A DNA stretch of 15,689 nt from Hydrogenothermaceae bacterium. Its GTDB lineage: Bacteria; Aquificota; Aquificia; Aquificales; Hydrogenothermaceae. Below are positions 1 to 6,194 of the stretch, piece by piece. The stretch is from assembly GCA_026984355.1 (NCBI GenBank), contig JALSSG010000093.1, forward strand, positions 1 through 15,689. The letters are read 5' to 3'. The notes beneath the pieces are model-generated. The model searched no databases. It worked only from the letters and a program-made list of their open reading frames with translations, and was not told where the DNA came from. The stretch's first letter is position 1, and each line of letters opens with the position of its first letter. The translations under genes were made by a program, and so were the position numbers.

Positions 1-2
1 TG

Positions 3-560
3 CCACTGATTACACAAACTTTAGAAGATATTACATCTTTCTTAAAGGAAGGTAAATTAGCAGTAATAAAAACAGACACCCTTTATGGCATAGTAGCAAA
101 TGCTCTCGATAAAGAAGCTGTAGAAAGATTATATAAAATCAAAAAAAGAACACCGACAAAACCATTTTTATTACTTGTACCGTCTGTTGATTTTATAAAA
201 AAATTTTTTGATGTAGAAATTTCCAAAAAAGAAAGAGAACTTTTAGAAAAGGAAGGTATTACAGTAATTCTAACTCTAAAAAACCCTGATAAGTATAAAT
301 ATTTACATAGAGGTACAGGTACACTTGCTTTTAGAATTCCAGCAAAACAAAATTTAAAAGATTTTATAAAAAATCTTGGTTTTCCAATTGTAGCCCCAAG
401 TGCAAATCCAGAAGGGAAAAAACCGGCTGAAGACATTAAACAGGCTATAGACTATTTTGGAGATTTAATAGATATTTATGTAGATGAAGGTAGAGCTAAG
501 GGAAAACCTTCTCCTATAGTAAAAGTAGAAAACAACAAAGTTATATACATTAGGAAATAA
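3..560 (+). CDS. L-threonylcarbamoyladenylate synthase, Sua5/YciO/YrdC family (5' end outside window)
   Basis: The reading frame is open from base 3 to a TAA at 558-560 (185 residues visible), with the start codon beyond the left edge. The family makes threonylcarbamoyl-AMP from threonine, bicarbonate and ATP for the t6A37 modification of ANN-decoding tRNAs, in the cytoplasm. Seen directly: KTDTLYGIVANA near the N-terminus (the YrdC P/KTDTxYG motif), KKRTPTKPFLLLV (the KxR..KP substrate-binding segment), a GTLAFRIP strand, and APSANPEGKKPA (the SxN motif). The size fits the short TsaC/YrdC type without the extra Sua5 C-terminal domain, and probably only a few residues are missing. Its stop codon shares one base with the ATG of the next gene (TAATG), so the two are probably translationally coupled. 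YciO-type paralogues share these motifs, so the exact role is slightly less certain than the family. Confidence 0.9.
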   Translation, partial: PLITQTLEDITSFLKEGKLAVIKTDTLYGIVANALDKEAVERLYKIKKRTPTKPFLLLVPSVDFIKKFFDVEISKKERELLEKEGITVILTLKNPDKYKYLHRGTGTLAFRIPAKQNLKDFIKNLGFPIVAPSANPEGKKPAEDIKQAIDYFGDLIDIYVDEGRAKGKPSPIVKVENNKVIYIRK

Positions 561-1192
561 TGGCAAAAATTGAACCATTTGAAAAATATACCCAAAGATA
601 TGAACAGTGGTTTGAAAAACACAGATATGTTTACCTGTCTGAACTTAAAGCTGTAGAAAGACTCCTTCCTGAAAATAGAGAAAACTGTATAGAGATAGGA
701 GTAGGAACTGGCAGGTTTGCACAGCCTTTAGGAATAAAGATAGGACTGGAACCTTCAAAAAAAATGGCAAAAATTGCAGAAAAAAGAGGTATAAAAGTAT
801 ATTATGGTGTTGCTGAAAATCTGCCGTTTAAAGATGAAATATTTGACTGTGTTTTAATGGTAACTACTATATGTTTTGTAGATGATATACAAAAAGCTTT
901 GTCAGAGGCTTATAGAGTCTTAAAAAAGGGAGGATACATAGTTATTGGTTTTATAGACAAAGATTCTCCTCTTGGAGAATATTATCAGAAAATAAAAGAT
1001 AAAAATCCATTTTATAAAGATGCAAATTTTATAAGTACAAAGCAGCTAACAGATATGCTAAAAAGTATAGGTTTTACGGACTTTAAATTTGTTCAAACAG
1101 TGTTTCATAAGTTGGAAGATATAAAATATATAGAACCTGTTAAAGAAGGTTATGGAAAAGGTTCATTTGTTGTAGTGAGGGCGAGAAAGTGA
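560..1192 (+). CDS. class I SAM-dependent methyltransferase (Methyltransf_11 type)
   Basis: A 210-residue cytoplasmic protein with a Rossmann-type methyltransferase core. Motif I is IEIGVGTGRF (residues 44-53), the acidic end of strand 2 is GLEPS (62-66, E64 likely contacting the ribose), and NLPFKDEIFD (88-97) followed by a VTTICFVDD stretch matches motifs III-IV. RVLKKGGYIVIG (119-130) is the usual post-motif strand. The ATG overlaps the upstream stop (TAATG), and its own TGA overlaps the next gene by four bases (GTGA), so it sits inside a tightly coupled three-gene unit. The substrate cannot be read from sequence; this subfamily includes small-molecule, lipid/quinone and rRNA/tRNA enzymes. 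The neighbouring aldolase hints at a small metabolite, but that is inference. Confidence 0.88.
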   Translation: MAKIEPFEKYTQRYEQWFEKHRYVYLSELKAVERLLPENRENCIEIGVGTGRFAQPLGIKIGLEPSKKMAKIAEKRGIKVYYGVAENLPFKDEIFDCVLMVTTICFVDDIQKALSEAYRVLKKGGYIVIGFIDKDSPLGEYYQKIKDKNPFYKDANFISTKQLTDMLKSIGFTDFKFVQTVFHKLEDIKYIEPVKEGYGKGSFVVVRARK

Positions 1193-1779
1193 GTTATAAA
1201 AGTTATATAGGATGTTATAAAGATGAGTTAGATTTTATATACAAAGATATGATTTTTACAGGGAAAGTTCTTTACAAAGAAGGTCTTATTACAAGTCATG
1301 CAGGAAATATAAGTGTAAGATATAACGATGATTTAGTTATAACAAAGACAGGGAGAATGTTAGGTTTTTTAAGAAAAAATGATTTGGTTATGGTTCCTAT
1401 ATACAAAGAAGATAAAAAAGATATAGAGGCTTCAAGTGAACTTATAGTTCATAGAGAAATTTACAAAAATACCGATGCTAAAGCTATAATTCATGCTCAC
1501 CCAGTTTATGCTACAGCTTTAACTTTTAAGTTAAAAGACTTTTTTGAACCAATAGACAATGAAGGTAGACTATTTATAGGAAAAGTTCCAATAATTTCTG
1601 TAGAAAAGGCTACAGCTTCTATGGAGCTTGCTAAAGCAGTTTCTGATATTCTAAAAGATTATAACTTATGCCTAGTTAAGACTCACGGAGTGTTTGTAAA
1701 AGCAGATACACTAAACTATGCACTGAAACTATGTTCAGATTTAGAGTTCTGTGCAAAAGTATATACACTTACAAGATGA
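1189..1779 (+). CDS. class II aldolase/adducin family protein (fuculose-phosphate aldolase-like)
   Basis: A 196-residue zinc-dependent aldolase-fold protein. Seen: GN(40)IS and TKTG (52-55), which form the phosphate pocket in the L-fuculose-1-phosphate aldolase family; SSE(84) with the catalytic-type glutamate; the zinc pair H102 and H104 in IHAHP; and a third histidine H166 in KTHGVFV. All expected metal ligands and the catalytic acid are present, so it should be active. Known family members cleave fuculose-, rhamnulose- or 5-deoxyribulose-1-phosphate, and the dehydratase MtnB of methionine salvage shares the fold, so the substrate is open. The start is GTG at 1189, inside the upstream stop (GTGA), with GAGG at 1177-1180 at good spacing. 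Its last 64 bases overlap the end of the convergent cvpA gene. Confidence 0.9.
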   Translation: MSYKSYIGCYKDELDFIYKDMIFTGKVLYKEGLITSHAGNISVRYNDDLVITKTGRMLGFLRKNDLVMVPIYKEDKKDIEASSELIVHREIYKNTDAKAIIHAHPVYATALTFKLKDFFEPIDNEGRLFIGKVPIISVEKATASMELAKAVSDILKDYNLCLVKTHGVFVKADTLNYALKLCSDLEFCAKVYTLTR

Positions 1780-2219
1780 TATTCTTGAATATACTTTTCA
1801 AAATATTTGTATATCTTTGAACCTTGCATCATCTCATAAACTGCATCGTTAGTTATTGACAGAACATAAATAGAGTACATGATGATAAAAAAAACAATAA
1901 TACCAAGAAAAAGACCAAGTATTTTGTCCAAAAAGGAGAAAAATGTTATTTGATGAACATATCTGGATAAAATTGAATTAAGTATCATAAAGAAGCTAAA
2001 AATAAGTAAAAATAAAAATATAAAAGCTAAGAAATCTATCAAAACCTGATTTCCATTGAAGTATTTAGAAAGATAAGAGGAAAGTTCTTTATGCCATAAA
2101 ATGGCAATAAAAAAACCTACTCCTATTCCTAGAAATTTAAAAAATAAATCAACAAAACCTTTATAAAGGCCTACAATAACAAGGTATAAAAAGATAAGAG
2201 AAAAAAGAATGTCTAACAT
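1716..2219 (-). CDS. cvpA: CvpA family membrane protein
   Basis: A hydrophobic protein of 167 residues with about four membrane helices and the CvpA pattern: an N-terminal helix leading to GLYKGFVDL (the G-x-x-KG signature), a long hydrophobic IDFLAFIFLFLLI helix, then FLDKILGLFLGI, which matches the family LDr-lG-l-G segment. E. coli CvpA is required for colicin V production and purF-linked phenotypes; in general the family is an inner-membrane protein of uncertain function. An in-frame TTG lies two codons further out at 2225, but AAAGG sits about six bases before the ATG at 2219, so the ATG is preferred. It is last in rpsU-yqeY-cvpA, 33 bases after yqeY. The C-terminal ~20 residues are polar and encoded opposite the aldolase gene. 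Confidence 0.85.
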   Translation of the reverse strand: MLDILFSLIFLYLVIVGLYKGFVDLFFKFLGIGVGFFIAILWHKELSSYLSKYFNGNQVLIDFLAFIFLFLLIFSFFMILNSILSRYVHQITFFSFLDKILGLFLGIIVFFIIMYSIYVLSITNDAVYEMMQGSKIYKYFEKYIQEYHLVSVYTFAQNSKSEHSFSA

Positions 2220-2252
2220 ATTCAACCTTTAAGGTTTAGAATTTTCCTAACT

Positions 2253-2699
2253 TTAAGAAAGTTTCTGTTTTACTATTTTACTTACTATAGAACCATCAGC
2301 CCTTCCTTTAACTTTTTCCATAACAACTTTCATAACCTTTCCCATATCCTTTAAGGAAGAAGCACCTATTTCTTCTATAGTTTCCTGTACTATATTTTCT
2401 ATCTTTTCTTCTGACAACTGTTCTGGTAAAAACTCTTCAACAACTTTTAACTCTTTTTCTTCTTTCTCTACAAGGTCTTCTCTATTGGCTTTTTTGTACT
2501 GTTGGATTGCCTCTTTCCTTTGTTTTGCATATCTTTGAAGAAGCTGTATTATTTCCTCATCAGTTAAATCTTTCTTCTTATCTATCTGTACCTTTTTTAT
2601 CTCAGAAATGAGCATTCTTATTGTGGAGAGTCTATCTTTCTCTCCACTTTTCATAGCTTTCTTCATCTCTTCTTGAAGCTTTTTTAAAAGCTCTGCCAT
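2253..2699 (-). CDS. yqeY: GatB/YqeY domain protein
   Basis: 148 residues, the usual length for stand-alone YqeY. Seen: LLKKLQEEMKKAMKSGEKDR at the N-terminus, the LSTIRMLISEIKK segment, the YAKQRKEAIQQYKKANR helix, EEFLPEQLSEEKI, and SSLKDMGKVMKVVMEKVKGRADGSIVSKIVK, all typical of the family. The C-terminal half resembles the tRNA-interacting tail domain of GatB in the Asp/Glu-tRNA amidotransferase. The role of free YqeY is not settled, although a tRNA- or translation-related function is usually assumed. It starts nine bases after rpsU, an arrangement conserved in many bacteria, with AAGGGG before the ATG. It is very Lys/Glu-rich and helical, with no membrane segment. Confidence 0.93.
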   Translation of the reverse strand: MAELLKKLQEEMKKAMKSGEKDRLSTIRMLISEIKKVQIDKKKDLTDEEIIQLLQRYAKQRKEAIQQYKKANREDLVEKEEKELKVVEEFLPEQLSEEKIENIVQETIEEIGASSLKDMGKVMKVVMEKVKGRADGSIVSKIVKQKLS

Positions 2700-2708
2700 A
2701 TTTTCCCC

Positions 2709-2909
2709 TTATAAAAGACCTTTTTTCTTAAGAGCTTTTATAAGTCTTTTTCTTGCAGCTCTTTGTTTTCTTTTCCTTTTTACTGATGGTTTTTCATAAT
2801 ATTCTCTTCTTTTATATTCTGTTAGCACACCTTCTTTTTCTATTATTTTTTTAAATCTTTTTAGTGCTTTCTCAAATGGCTCATCTTCTTTTACATAAAC
2901 TACTGCCAA
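2709..2909 (-). CDS. rpsU: 30S ribosomal protein bS21
   Basis: 66 residues with the complete bS21 pattern: an acidic N-terminal segment (VKEDEPFEKALKRFKKIIEK), EYKRREYYEKPSVKRKRK, and a strongly basic C-terminal helix AARKRLIKALKKKG. bS21 sits on the 30S platform near the anti-SD helix and helps initiation. There is no in-frame ATG, so the start must be TTG at 2907-2909, preceded by AGGAGGTG on the minus strand at ideal spacing. It is the first gene of rpsU-yqeY-cvpA and has its own promoter just upstream. A TTG start on an abundant ribosomal protein is mildly unusual and may limit its translation. Confidence 0.96.
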   Translation of the reverse strand: MAVVYVKEDEPFEKALKRFKKIIEKEGVLTEYKRREYYEKPSVKRKRKQRAARKRLIKALKKKGLL

Positions 2910-2944
2910 TAGGATACACCTCCTTTTTGTTTTTAATCTAAAAC

Positions 2945-2973
2945 ATTATAAGTTAAACGATTTATTTTAGCAA
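2945..2973 (-). promoter_or_regulatory. sigma70-type promoter of rpsU-yqeY-cvpA
   Basis: On the minus strand there is TTGCTA (2968-2973), a 17-base spacer and a perfect TATAAT (2945-2950). Transcription would begin near 2938, about 30 bases before the rpsU start codon. It lies immediately downstream of the groEL terminator, so rpsU has an independent promoter rather than relying on chaperonin transcription. No experimental support is visible in the sequence. Confidence 0.75.
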
Positions 2974-2974
2974 A

Positions 2975-3000
2975 TAAAAAAGCCCCCATAAAGGGGGCTT
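2975..3000 (-). terminator. intrinsic terminator of groES-groEL
   Basis: Stem AAGCCCCC/GGGGGCTT (bases 2980-2987 and 2993-3000), with a five-base loop. Read on the minus strand it is followed by a run of T (TTTTTTATTTG), the classic intrinsic terminator. It lies 30 bases beyond the groEL stop and directly before the rpsU promoter, cleanly separating the two units. Confidence 0.9.
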
Positions 3001-3031
3001 AAGAATTATGTTAATTTTTGATTATGTTAGG

Positions 3032-4669
3032 TTAGAATCCCATTCCACCCATTTCATCCATTCCTGGAGTAGCTGGTTTTTCTTCTTTTTCTGGTATTTC
3101 AGCTACAAGAGCTTCTGCTGTTAACATTGTTCCAGCTACTGATGCAGCATTTTCTATAGCTGTTCTTACTACTTTTGTTGGGTCTATAATTCCTGCCTGT
3201 ATCATATCAACATACTCACCAGTTGCAGCGTTAAATCCATAGTTTGGATTGTCTGAATCTTTAACTTTTTCAAGAACTACAGAACCATCAAATCCTGCAT
3301 TATAAGCTATCTGTTTTAAAGGTACTTCACATGCTTTTTTGATTATGTCAATACCCCATTTTTTATCTATGTTTTCTTCTTTTATTTCACATAAAGCTCT
3401 TGATGCTCTATATAATGCTACTCCACCACCAGCTACTATTCCTTCTTCCACAGCTGCTTTTGTAGCATGTACAGCATCATCTACTCTGTCTTTTTTCTCT
3501 TTTAGTTCTGCTTCTGTAGCAGCACCTACTTTTATGATTGCTACTCCACCTGCTAATTTAGCAAGTCTTTCTTGGAGTTTTTCTCTATCATAGTCTGATG
3601 TTGTTGTTTCTATTTGTTTTTTGATTTGCTCTATTCTTGCTTTAATTTCTTCAGGGTTTCCTTTTCCACCAACGATTGTAGTGTTATCTTTGTCTACTAC
3701 TACTTTATCAGCCTGTCCAAGCATGTCAAGTGTTACACTTTCAAGTTTAATTCCTAAATCTTCTGTTATAGCTGTACCACCTGTTAGTATAGCTATATCT
3801 TGAAGCATAGCTTTTCTTCTTTCTCCAAATCCAGGAGCTTTAACTGCGCATGTTCTAAGTACACCTTTAATGTGGTTTACGACTAGTGTAGCTAATGCTT
3901 CTCCTTCTACATCTTCAGCTATTATAAGCAGTGGTCTGTTTGCCTGGGCTACTTTTTCAAGTACTGGTAGAAGTTCTCTTATATTATTAATTTTCTTTTC
4001 ATAGATTAATATGAATGGGTTTTCAAGAACTGCTTCCATTTTCTCTGGGTCTGTTACAAAGTATGGTGATAAATATCCTCTATCAAACTGCATACCTTCT
4101 ACAACTTCTAAAGTTGTTTCTGATGTTTTTGATTCTTCAACAGTTATAACACCATCTTTTCCTACTTTTTCCATTGCATCAGCTATAAGTTTTCCAATTT
4201 CTGGGTCATTGTTAGCTGATATAGTAGCAACTTGCTCTATTTCAGTTCTTCCACTTACCTCTTTAGACATTTTTTTAAGTTCTTCTACAATTGTTTTAAC
4301 TGCTTCATCAATACCTCTTTTTACATAAACTGGGTTTGCTCCAGATGCTATAGCTTTTAGACCTTCTGAATATATAGCTTGAGTTAATATAGTCGCAGTT
4401 GTTGTTCCATCTCCTGCAACATCTGCTGTTTTAGATGCTACTTCTTTAACTAATTGAGCTGCCATATTTTCATATGGGTCTTTAAGCTCTATTTCTTTAG
4501 CAACAGATACACCATCTTTTGTTACGTTTGGTGAACCCCATTTTTTCTCAAGTAAAACTTCTCTACCTCTTGGTCCAAGAGTTACTTTTACAGCATTTGC
4601 TAATTTATCTACACCAGCTTTTAATTTAGCTCTTGCTTCTTCACCGTATATAATCATTTTTGCTGCCAT
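3032..4669 (-). CDS. groEL: 60 kDa chaperonin GroEL
   Basis: 545 residues, the full family length. This is the ATP-driven double-ring folding chamber subunit that works with GroES in the cytoplasm. Seen: KVTLGPRG (28-35), the ATP site AGDGTTTAT (85-93, with D87 the magnesium/ATP aspartate), the apical-domain EGMQFDRGYLSPYF segment, and KDRVDDAVHATKAA followed by VAGGGVAL in the lower equatorial domain. The C-terminal tail is short (DEMGGMGF) compared with the long GGM repeats of enterobacterial GroEL. The start MAAKMIIYGEEAR aligns with the family N-terminus and has AGGAGG seven bases upstream. It is second in groES-groEL, 25 bases after groES, and ends before a strong terminator. No sign of damage. 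Confidence 0.99.
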   Translation of the reverse strand: MAAKMIIYGEEARAKLKAGVDKLANAVKVTLGPRGREVLLEKKWGSPNVTKDGVSVAKEIELKDPYENMAAQLVKEVASKTADVAGDGTTTATILTQAIYSEGLKAIASGANPVYVKRGIDEAVKTIVEELKKMSKEVSGRTEIEQVATISANNDPEIGKLIADAMEKVGKDGVITVEESKTSETTLEVVEGMQFDRGYLSPYFVTDPEKMEAVLENPFILIYEKKINNIRELLPVLEKVAQANRPLLIIAEDVEGEALATLVVNHIKGVLRTCAVKAPGFGERRKAMLQDIAILTGGTAITEDLGIKLESVTLDMLGQADKVVVDKDNTTIVGGKGNPEEIKARIEQIKKQIETTTSDYDREKLQERLAKLAGGVAIIKVGAATEAELKEKKDRVDDAVHATKAAVEEGIVAGGGVALYRASRALCEIKEENIDKKWGIDIIKKACEVPLKQIAYNAGFDGSVVLEKVKDSDNPNYGFNAATGEYVDMIQAGIIDPTKVVRTAIENAASVAGTMLTAEALVAEIPEKEEKPATPGMDEMGGMGF

Positions 4670-4694
4670 TGTACCACCTCCTTTTTATTTTTTG

Positions 4695-5018
4695 TTATTG
4701 TTCAATAATCGCTAAAATATCATCTTCTCTTAGGATGATAAGGTCTTCACCATTTAGAACTATTTCATTTCCAGCATATTTGCTGTAAATTACCCTGTCT
4801 CCAACTTTTACTTTTAAAGGAACTACTTCTCCTTTTTCTGTTAATCTTCCTTCACCAACAGCAACTACTTCACCTTCTGTTGGTTTTTCTTTAGCTGTGT
4901 CTGGAATGATTATTCCTGATGGTGTTTTTTCTTCTCCCTCTTCAATAGGTCTTATTACAACTCTATCATAGAGAGGTTTAATGTTTGCCATCTGTCCTAC
5001 CTCCTGTGTTTTTGCCAT
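4695..5018 (-). CDS. groES: 10 kDa co-chaperonin GroES
   Basis: The lid protein that caps GroEL as a heptamer. Seen: IKPLYDRVVIRPIE at the domain start, the mobile loop EEKTPSGIIIPDTAKEK that docks on GroEL, the VGEGR roof region, VKVGDRVIYSKYAG, and a normal end ILAIIEQ. Two starts are possible. The outer ATG (5018) gives 107 residues and the inner ATG (4991) gives 98, which matches the family length and begins MANIKPLYDRVV. Both have an AGGAGG SD at ideal spacing. I give the outer limit because initiation there looks equally strong, but the inner start is probably the main one on family grounds. First gene of groES-groEL, with its own promoter; no CIRCE element was found upstream. Confidence 0.97.
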   Translation of the reverse strand: MAKTQEVGQMANIKPLYDRVVIRPIEEGEEKTPSGIIIPDTAKEKPTEGEVVAVGEGRLTEKGEVVPLKVKVGDRVIYSKYAGNEIVLNGEDLIILREDDILAIIEQ

Positions 5019-5031
5019 TTTTTACCCTCCT
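4989..5031 (-). promoter_or_regulatory. two successive ribosome binding sites at groES
   Basis: On the minus strand AGGAGG (5026-5031) lies seven bases before ATG at 5018, and a second AGGAGG (5000-5005) lies eight bases before an in-frame ATG at 4991. Both starts continue as ATGGCAAA. The two start regions look like near copies 26-27 bases apart, and the first encodes the extension MAKTQEVGQ in frame. This could be two alternative starts, or a short leader helping initiation at the true start. Confidence 0.7.
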
Positions 5032-5072
5032 TATGTATCTTTTAAGAGGATTTTCTATTGATTTATATAAAT

Positions 5073-5101
5073 ATTATAGAGTTAAATTTTAATTTTTGCA
5101 A
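5073..5101 (-). promoter_or_regulatory. sigma70-type promoter of groES-groEL
   Basis: On the minus strand TTGCAA (5096-5101), a 17-base spacer and a perfect TATAAT (5073-5078). Transcription would start near 5066, leaving about 48 bases of leader before the outer groES ATG. It looks like a housekeeping promoter. There is no sigma32-type CCCCAT box and no TTAGCACTC-N9-GAGTGCTAA (CIRCE) repeat between 5019 and 5190. Confidence 0.75.
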
Positions 5102-5110
5102 GACTTTTGT

Positions 5111-5158
5111 TAATAAAATCTTATTATGTTTTACTAATAAAATTTTATTATATTTTAG
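5111..5158. repeat. tandem 24-bp repeat, each copy containing a 16-bp AT palindrome
   Basis: Copy 1 (5111-5134) and copy 2 (5135-5158) match at 21 of 24 bases. Each begins with an AT palindrome: TAATAAAATCTTATTA at 5111-5126 (one central mismatch) and TAATAAAATTTTATTA at 5135-5150 (perfect). They lie just upstream of the groES -35 box and between the divergent groES and DUF3108 genes. Their centres are about 52 and 76 bases before the predicted groES transcription start, and 24 bases apart. The arrangement resembles a pair of operators, but low-complexity AT sequence makes chance more likely than usual. Confidence 0.6.
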
Positions 5159-5208
5159 TTATATTGTGAATTATACATTCATTTAGCATCTTGATGTATG
5201 ATTTATTT

Positions 5209-5910
5209 ATGAGATTTAAGCTTTCTTTTCTTATGGTTTTCTTGGTTTTTGTATCAGCTTTTTCCAAAGAGATACATTTTTCTTCATGTTATAAAGGATA
5301 TTACTTTTTTATACCTGTGATAAAAAACTGTATTTCGTATGATGAGATAGATGGGAGAGGTAGATTTACTACCCATGTAAACACTATAGGTATTTTGAAA
5401 GTATTTAAGGATATAAAGTACTTAGGGGTGTCTATTTCAAAAAATAATATGAGTAAGAAATTCTTTTTTTCACAAAAGGAAAAGGACTTCTCAGTAGAGT
5501 ACTGGTATGAGTTTTTAGAAGGAAAGATTCTTACTAAAAAAACTGTCAAAAAAAACGGAAAAATAAAGAGAATAACTAAGGTTGTTGACAACAAAGAAAA
5601 TTATTTAGACCCATTTACTGCATCTGTGGTAATGTTTAAAAGCTTAAAAAATAAAAAACAAGGTTTTCTAAAAATATTTTTCAATGGAAAAAAGTATAAA
5701 ATTCCATATAGAATAAGCAGTCAGGAAAGATTAAGACTCAATGGTAAGTATTATAGTTGCTATGTTATTGAAATAAAACCAAAAATAAAGGGAGAAGGTC
5801 TAATTAAAACTAAAGGAAAATGGATTGTATGGGCTGAAAAGACAACAGGATTTCCTGTAAAGGTAAAAGCAGTATTTGACAAAGGAATTATCTATCTAAA
5901 TAAAGAGTAA
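5209..5910 (+). CDS. secreted DUF3108-like protein
   Basis: 233 residues from the ATG at 5209, which gives a clean signal peptide (MRFKLSFLMVFLVFVSAFS) with likely cleavage around residues 18-20, so it is probably periplasmic or outer-membrane associated. In-frame TTG (5191) and ATG (5194) lie slightly upstream, but none of the starts has a clear SD. The body is rich in beta strands and Lys. The second half has the order typical of DUF3108 proteins: DPFTASVVMFKSL, then FLKIFFNGKKYKIPYRI, a YVIEIKPK strand, and KWIVWAEKTTGFPVKVKAVF near the end. The function of the family is unknown; I assign it on pattern only. It is divergent from groES, and its stop lies one base from the convergent clpS stop. 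Confidence 0.65.
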   Translation: MRFKLSFLMVFLVFVSAFSKEIHFSSCYKGYYFFIPVIKNCISYDEIDGRGRFTTHVNTIGILKVFKDIKYLGVSISKNNMSKKFFFSQKEKDFSVEYWYEFLEGKILTKKTVKKNGKIKRITKVVDNKENYLDPFTASVVMFKSLKNKKQGFLKIFFNGKKYKIPYRISSQERLRLNGKYYSCYVIEIKPKIKGEGLIKTKGKWIVWAEKTTGFPVKVKAVFDKGIIYLNKE

Positions 5911-5911
5911 T

Positions 5912-6190
5912 TTATATATATATTTCAACAGATAAATCTATTTCTTCCAATATGTTGGCAACTTTTAAAGCCTCTTCAAAATCCCCTTCAAATACTACAG
6001 CTTTACCTTTATTATGAACTTCCCATGTTAATTGCTGTGCTGTTTCAAGGTCACATTTTATTGCTTTTATAAGCTGATATATCACTTCTTCAAAAGTGTG
6101 CCAGTCATCGTTATATAGGATTACCTTTGCAGGTATATTTGTTAATGTTCCAACAGAGGACTTTTCTTCTCTTTCAAATCCTATAGACAT
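5912..6190 (-). CDS. clpS: ATP-dependent Clp protease adaptor ClpS
   Basis: 92 residues, normal for ClpS. It hands N-degron substrates, with bulky N-terminal residues, to a ClpA/ClpC-type Clp ATPase. Seen: AKVILYNDDWHTFEEVIYQL, including the NDD binding-pocket signature, then a helical segment and VHNKGKAVVFEGDFEEA, which carries the conserved histidine and the G-x-A-V strand. The last gene of the minus-strand group, its ATG is only four bases after the nadD stop, and its SD (AGAGGA) is in the nadD tail, so translation is probably coupled. It ends one base from the convergent DUF3108 gene, with no terminator between. The partner ATPase is not in this window. Confidence 0.93.
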   Translation of the reverse strand: MSIGFEREEKSSVGTLTNIPAKVILYNDDWHTFEEVIYQLIKAIKCDLETAQQLTWEVHNKGKAVVFEGDFEEALKVANILEEIDLSVEIYI

Positions 6191-6194
6191 TTTC

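Noticed and set aside
83..436. Minus-strand open frame over the Sua5 gene
   Set aside because: The plus-strand frame carries the YrdC motifs; the minus frame has none and no supporting SD.
2220..2225. TTG start of cvpA at 2225
   Set aside because: The SD-like AAAGG directly abuts the TTG but is correctly spaced for the ATG at 2219.
3339..4328. Three plus-strand open frames inside groEL
   Set aside because: They are antisense to a full-length, motif-complete groEL and are Ser/Pro/Thr-rich low-complexity translations with no family pattern; shadows of the real gene.
5181..5190. TTAGCATC as a CIRCE half-site
   Set aside because: It matches only part of TTAGCACTC and no complementary GAGTGCTAA arm follows at nine bases.
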